Source: DSAR01 sp034437315 (GTDB lineage Bacteria; Chloroflexota; Anaerolineae; B4-G1). Taken from it: a stretch of 10,581 nucleotides of DNA. The notes under the pieces are model-generated. The model had not been told where the DNA came from, ran no database searches, and saw only the letters and a list, made by a program, of their open reading frames with translations. Both the position numbers and the translations under genes were made by a program. Numbering within the stretch: position 1 is the stretch's first letter; each line of letters starts with the position of its first letter. The stretch covers positions 1-10,581 of the forward strand of contig DAOTUC010000143.1 in assembly GCA_034437315.1 (NCBI GenBank), in the 5' to 3' direction. Of this stretch, positions 6,794-10,581 are shown in pieces.

Positions 6794-8495
6794 AGAACCC
6801 AAATGCTTGCCAGACGAGACGATCCAGCACGACTTCAAGTTTGTTCGCTTTCCCTGATGGTATAGCTTCATAAAGCGTTCTAGCTAGGTCAATGATTTGT
6901 CCTGTAAGCCCTGACTCAAGATCGGGTAGGGGAAATTGCCTCACGTACTGAGTCATAAATCGTCTGCGCCCCGAATAAAGCTTGTTACCGAACTTGTAAT
7001 CGTAGAATGTCTCTATGAAAGACGAATTTCCTACGCTTAATATAAGCCATAATAAATCCCTAGATTGTGAGTTTTTACACGTCATCCAATAACAGTCGCC
7101 ATTGACCACCGATCCACTCAAGTCCATCCAGAAAGTAGGTTTTTCAGAGATGTCCCTGAACACAACCTTGGGTTTTGACCAAATTGCTGGATCGTGCGGC
7201 ACCCATATCTCAAACCATTCTCGCCCGGCATCTAGCACGTACTCTCTACTTTCTAATTGAGCGCGATAGTGCTTTAGATACCTGGCAGTATGAGGGAACT
7301 TTTCCAGGTCGATGGGCACACGCTTTCCCTGGTGAACTTGATGCGTGTAAAGGACTTTCTTGGGATGATCCGTATCTTTGGCTCTAAAGCGTCTTGCAAC
7401 GTGGTGCGTGAGTAAGGGTCTCAAGACCTCTGATTGCTCATCCTCGGGCAAATCATCCCAATCAGACCGGATGAAAACTGAATCGGCCGTCGTTTTAATC
7501 CCTACTTTCACCTCTCCCACGTCACCAAACGTAGACCCCGTGTTGGCCGCGACGGTAGCAAGCCAAGCTTCAGTCTCTTGCGTCGCAACACGCCAAACAC
7601 CGCCAGGGCCATCGCTGTACGCCAACTGGCCCTGTTGAACAAAGTAATGCCGTCCACTGGAGAGCTTTACGATGCCGTGCTCATCAAGTGCATCTATCAC
7701 GCCTTCACATTCAACGGCGTGACCATCCGGCTCTGTAGAATACATTGACGTAAACCTCACACTATGCGAGGCCTGCATTCGACCCTTACCCTTTACAAGC
7801 AAGACTGAAGGTAGAACCGCTGCTTCGAATAGCTGCGTGTCGCCTAAATCCCAAATATGAAGAATATCAAATTTATTTAACATATCCTTGCGTATACTTC
7901 GACCGGATTTGGTCACCATAAACCTGTTAGAAACGATAATGCCCGCTATCCCTTCCGGCTTCATCAGCATGCCAATACCGCTAAGAAATGCATAGTATAG
8001 ATCAACGCGCCCTGAAAGATCAAATTGACGGGTGATCTGCTGTGCCTTTCCAGCGCCCATAACTTGAGTACGTACGTAAGGCGGATTGGCGATCGCAAGA
8101 TCGAAGTGCTCAAAGCCATAGCTAAACAATCGCCCTTTCCCATAGGTTAGAGCAAACTCAAGAAAGTCTTCCTCACGCAGATCCAGAGAGACTCGCGGGT
8201 AAGCCGCACTAATTCTCGTTGAAGCTCGATCGATCGCCTGATGATCGGTGTCAAAACCACTACATTGAACTTCCGAAAAGCCCGCACGATAAATTTCACC
8301 AAGTGCAGATAACAATAATTCTCCATCCCCAACGGCTGGATCAAGAAGACGCACCGATGTAACGTCAGGCGCAGGCTTCCAGAATTCCAGCATCTTCCGT
8401 GCGACAAAATCCGCGAGCGCCTTGGGCGTATAATGAGCGCCGACAGCTTTTCGTTCTTCCAAAGAAGCATATCCAATTGGCTGTTCAATGCTCAT
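6786..8495 (-). CDS. Type II N6-adenine DNA methyltransferase, gamma class (Eco57I/TaqI-like)
   Basis: A 569-residue protein predicted to transfer a methyl group from S-adenosylmethionine to the N6 of adenine in the recognition site, protecting host DNA. The motif order X-I-IV is that of the gamma class: GAHYTP (19-24, motif X), DPAVGDGELL (52-61, motif I, cofactor binding), FDTD (81-84, motif II) and NPPY (137-140, motif IV, catalytic). The C-terminal part (about 320-525) resembles the TaqI-like target-recognition domain, including the stretch KFGNKLYSGRRRFMTQYVRQFPLP at 501-524. It is far shorter than bifunctional Eco57I enzymes and has no nuclease domain, so it is a stand-alone methyltransferase. 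AAGGA (8509-8505) stands 9 bases before the ATG. It is convergent to the endonuclease, the stop codons overlapping by 8 bases, and has its own promoter without C-boxes, which fits constitutive early methylation. Confidence 0.92.
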   Translation of the reverse strand: MSIEQPIGYASLEERKAVGAHYTPKALADFVARKMLEFWKPAPDVTSVRLLDPAVGDGELLLSALGEIYRAGFSEVQCSGFDTDHQAIDRASTRISAAYPRVSLDLREEDFLEFALTYGKGRLFSYGFEHFDLAIANPPYVRTQVMGAGKAQQITRQFDLSGRVDLYYAFLSGIGMLMKPEGIAGIIVSNRFMVTKSGRSIRKDMLNKFDILHIWDLGDTQLFEAAVLPSVLLVKGKGRMQASHSVRFTSMYSTEPDGHAVECEGVIDALDEHGIVKLSSGRHYFVQQGQLAYSDGPGGVWRVATQETEAWLATVAANTGSTFGDVGEVKVGIKTTADSVFIRSDWDDLPEDEQSEVLRPLLTHHVARRFRAKDTDHPKKVLYTHQVHQGKRVPIDLEKFPHTARYLKHYRAQLESREYVLDAGREWFEIWVPHDPAIWSKPKVVFRDISEKPTFWMDLSGSVVNGDCYWMTCKNSQSRDLLWLILSVGNSSFIETFYDYKFGNKLYSGRRRFMTQYVRQFPLPDLESGLTGQIIDLARTLYEAIPSGKANKLEVVLDRLVWQAFGFSN

Positions 8496-8566
8496 TTATA
8501 CTTTTCCTTTTGTCCAATCCAACAACTTCTCCAAGGGTTAGATGAGGTAGAATTATCCTTGTTAGA

Positions 8567-8594
8567 ATTGTAGCACGTAATGGCAAGAGCGCAA
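8567..8594 (-). promoter_or_regulatory. Candidate promoter of the methyltransferase gene
   Basis: On the minus strand an extended -10, TGCTACAAT (8575-8567), has a weak -35 TTGCGC (8594-8589) 16 bases upstream. Transcription would begin near 8560, giving a leader of about 65 bases. No C-box (GACTNNNAGTC) is visible here, in contrast to the C-R promoter. Another TTGACA at 8601-8596 is badly spaced for this -10. Confidence 0.5.
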
Positions 8595-8617
8595 TTGTCA
8601 ACGTGCGCCCATGCTCC

Positions 8618-8646
8618 TTGACGAAAGCCCCCCTTGCGCTTATACT
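8618..8646 (+). promoter_or_regulatory. Strong sigma-70-like promoter of the ABC transporter gene
   Basis: TTGACG (8618-8623) and TATACT (8641-8646) are 5/6 matches to both consensus elements at the optimal 17-base spacing. Transcription would start at about 8652-8655, that is on or next to the ATG at 8655, so the message is probably leaderless. This excludes the TTG at 8634 as a start, since it lies in the promoter spacer. Confidence 0.75.
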
Positions 8647-8654
8647 ACCTCTCT

Positions 8655-10451
8655 ATGACGAGTGAATTTGCTGTTTCCCAAGATTGGCAATCAGATCGAC
8701 GCGGGCCAGCGCGCTGGATTCTCTCACACACCTTCCGACACAAGCTGATGATCCTCGGGTTGTTCGTCGGCGCGCTGGGCAACGCCATCACAGCCTCCAT
8801 CATGCCCATCTTCATCGGGCGCGCCCTCGACGCAGTGATGGAATCTCCCCCGGATCTACACGGGTTGACCATCGCGTCAATCGTCGTGGCGGCGTCCCAA
8901 CTGATACGAAGCGTCTTGCAACTGGGCCGCAACTGGTCCGGCGAGACCCTGGGACAGCGCCTGGAGCGGGATATTCGGGACGAGCTATACGTCAATCTGC
9001 TGGGGAAGAGCACGTCATTCCACGATATGCAGTCCACCGGCGATCTGATGGCCCGCGCCACCAACGACGTGCGGGAGATCAACCTGATGTTCAACCCCGG
9101 CATCAACCTGGTCGTTGGTTCGGCTATGTTTCTCCTGATGCCCCTCTACTTCGCCCCTACCATTCACCCCCAGCTCTTCATCATTCCGCTGGGCTACCTG
9201 GTGATTTACGTCTTCACCGTCTGGCTTTATCTGCGCGAACTCCGTCCGGCTACCGAGGAGGTGCGCCAGGAGTTTGGGCAGATGAACACCCGGCTGGCGG
9301 AGGCCATTGAGGGTATCGAGACGGTCAAAGGCGCGGCCCAGGAGCAGCACGAGGTCAAGAGCTTCTGGCAGGCCATCGTCTCGTGGCGCGACGCTTATCT
9401 GACCCAGGCCGGGATAGAGGCCCGCTTCATCCCATTGTTGCTGATGGGCATTCTCCAGGCGACCGGTATTTTGCACAGTCTGCTGCTCCTGCGCGCGGGC
9501 GCCATCGGCGTGGGCGACGTCGCCGCCTTCAACGGCATCCTGCAGATGTTTCAATTTCCCACCTTCGCCGCCCAGTTCGCCTACACTCGCGTATCGTCGG
9601 GCATGGCGAGCGCGCGCCGCATCCTGGAACTGATCAACGCCCGGACCGAATTAGATCAAAACGTCGAGGGCCACGACGCGCCTATGCAGGGAAAGGTCAC
9701 CTTTGAGGACGTCGCCTTCTGTTACCAGGCGCCGCAAGAACAATGCGACGAGGGCGACCAGGAAACGGGCCGCGAAACCGCCCTGGAGAACGTCAGCCTG
9801 CAAGTCGCCCCTGGACAAACAGTCGCCATCGTCGGGCAGACCGGTTCGGGCAAGAGCACGCTCGTCAAGTTGATCAACCGCACCTACGACGTGGATCGGG
9901 GGCGGGTCCTGGTCGACGGTGTGGACGTGCGGGATTGGCACCTGGAGGCCCTGCGCCGCCAGATTTCCATCATCGAACAGGACCTGTTCCTCTTTTCGCG
10001 CACCATCGCCGAAAACATCGCCTTTGGCCGCCCGGACACGTCCCGGGAAGAGATCGAGGCGGCGGCGCGGGCGGCCCAGGCGCACGACTTCATCCAAGAT
10101 TTCAAGGACGGTTACGAGACCGTCATCGGCGAGCGGGGGGTGACCCTTTCGGGCGGGCAGCGGCAGCGCCTGGCGTTGGCCCGCGCCTTTCTCACCCGCC
10201 CGCCCATCTTGATCCTGGACGACGCGACCAGCGCCATCGACAGCGAGACCGAGGATAAAATCCAGCAAGCCATCGAACGGGCCGCCGCCGGGCGAACCAC
10301 GTTCCTCATCACCCACCGACTCTCACAAATTCGGTGGGCCGATCTAATCGTCGTGATGCGCAAGGGGCGGGTGGCGGCGGTGGGCGACCACGAGGAATTA
10401 TTGCAGAAATCGACCGCATATCGAAACATCTTTATGCGATATGAAAGGTAA
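8655..10451 (+). CDS. ABC exporter half-transporter (fused membrane and ATPase domains)
   Basis: A 598-residue half-transporter of the MsbA/multidrug exporter type: six predicted membrane segments between about 30 and 310, then a nucleotide-binding domain from about 346. Visible motifs: A-loop Tyr357, Walker A GQTGSGKST (394-402), Q-loop Gln442, signature LSGGQ (498-502), Walker B ILILDD (ending D522-D523), D-loop SAID and H-loop His554. The residue after Walker B is Asp523 rather than the catalytic Glu. Such a change is characteristic of one subunit of heterodimeric exporters (TM287/288, BmrCD type), so a partner is expected; none is in the window. About 15 acidic or polar residues (360-375) are inserted after the A-loop. 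The substrate cannot be told from sequence. I chose ATG 8655 because the promoter overlaps the only upstream alternative. Composition is GC-rich like the amidase operon, so it is probably native sequence beside the R-M block. Confidence 0.92.
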   Translation: MTSEFAVSQDWQSDRRGPARWILSHTFRHKLMILGLFVGALGNAITASIMPIFIGRALDAVMESPPDLHGLTIASIVVAASQLIRSVLQLGRNWSGETLGQRLERDIRDELYVNLLGKSTSFHDMQSTGDLMARATNDVREINLMFNPGINLVVGSAMFLLMPLYFAPTIHPQLFIIPLGYLVIYVFTVWLYLRELRPATEEVRQEFGQMNTRLAEAIEGIETVKGAAQEQHEVKSFWQAIVSWRDAYLTQAGIEARFIPLLLMGILQATGILHSLLLLRAGAIGVGDVAAFNGILQMFQFPTFAAQFAYTRVSSGMASARRILELINARTELDQNVEGHDAPMQGKVTFEDVAFCYQAPQEQCDEGDQETGRETALENVSLQVAPGQTVAIVGQTGSGKSTLVKLINRTYDVDRGRVLVDGVDVRDWHLEALRRQISIIEQDLFLFSRTIAENIAFGRPDTSREEIEAAARAAQAHDFIQDFKDGYETVIGERGVTLSGGQRQRLALARAFLTRPPILILDDATSAIDSETEDKIQQAIERAAAGRTTFLITHRLSQIRWADLIVVMRKGRVAAVGDHEELLQKSTAYRNIFMRYER

Positions 10452-10470
10452 AACTGGAGTTTTCCACTTA

Positions 10471-10570
10471 AGAATTCGGAAGTCTTCCGTCGAGTATCTC
10501 AGAGGCAAAGTTGATTGACTATCACGTCAAAATCGGCTGTTCAATGCGCCTTTTGAGACTTCCGAATTCT
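10471..10570. repeat. Intergenic inverted-repeat unit, right edge
   Basis: AGAATTCGGAAGTCT (10471-10485) and its exact complement (10556-10570) are 15-base inverted arms separated by 70 bases. The arms contain the GAAGTCTT core also found at 1-98, and the 12-mer TTCGGAAGTCTT at 10475-10486 is identical to 87-98. The word AGAGGCAA occurs in both spacers (53-60 and 10501-10508) but at different offsets. I see no gene in 10452-10581. A short AAAACT-GG-AGTTTT inverted repeat at 10450-10463 follows the ABC gene but is too small to call a terminator. Confidence 0.65.
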
Positions 10571-10581
10571 AATGACGATTG

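Noticed and set aside
6786..8495. Phage-defence methylase of BREX (PglX) type or a bifunctional Eco57I-like enzyme
   Set aside because: At 569 residues it is about half the size of those proteins, has no nuclease domain, and no other BREX genes are present; the neighbouring controller and endonuclease identify an ordinary Type II system.
8634..8654. TTG start that would add seven residues to the ABC transporter
   Set aside because: It lies between the -35 and -10 elements of a strong promoter and has no ribosome binding site.
10450..10463. AAAACT-GG-AGTTTT as a terminator of the ABC gene
   Set aside because: Six-base AT-rich arms with a two-base loop beginning in the stop codon; too weak to support.
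1..10581. CRISPR array, tRNA or rRNA gene, insertion sequence, integrase attachment site
   Set aside because: No regularly spaced repeats with unique spacers, no cloverleaf-like or rRNA-like stretch, and no transposase or integrase motif was seen on either strand by eye.

Overview
The window looks like chromosomal DNA of a Chloroflexota bacterium (Anaerolineae/Caldilineae-like is my best guess). The reasons are the GC-rich coding sequence, a very long secreted multidomain protein carrying a VWLPLILR-type segment of a kind I associate with exported Chloroflexota proteins, and a small membrane-anchored SH3 protein with a Pro/Thr-rich linker. No rRNA, tRNA or CRISPR is visible, so the placement is an inference.

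Layout. Bases 1-125 are intergenic and carry a GAAGTCTT/AAGACTTC repeat unit. On the minus strand, 5380 down to 126 is a two-gene operon: a 1556-aa exported protein with a GerMN-like region, an Amidase_3-type N-acetylmuramoyl-L-alanine amidase, Golvesin-like, FN3, glutamine-amidotransferase-like and Ig-like domains and a C-terminal jelly-roll. It is translationally coupled through an ATGA overlap to a 195-aa membrane-anchored SH3b protein. From about 5400 to 8500 lies a complete controller-regulated Type II restriction-modification (R-M) system: a small XRE-type C protein, a PD-(D/E)XK-type endonuclease overlapping it by 11 bases, and a convergent gamma-class N6-adenine methyltransferase whose 3' end overlaps the endonuclease by 8 bases. 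From 8655 to 10451 is an ABC exporter half-transporter with a non-canonical Walker B Asp. Bases 10452-10581 are intergenic and hold a second repeat unit of the same family.

How the parts work together. The R-M block is visibly less GC-rich than its neighbours (hand counts of single 60-base lines: 27/60 in the endonuclease, 31/60 in the methyltransferase, 42/60 in the amidase), which suggests lateral acquisition. Upstream of the C gene are two tandem C-boxes (11 + 4 + 11 bases), the geometry known from C.PvuII- and C.Esp1396I-type controllers. The methyltransferase has its own promoter on the other side, which would let methylation precede restriction. The C-boxes lie in the short divergent region shared with the amidase operon, and a candidate amidase promoter (TTGACA-18-TTTAAG) has its -10 inside the right C-box. 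The controller may therefore also affect a host cell-wall operon; this is the least conventional idea in the window and is untested.
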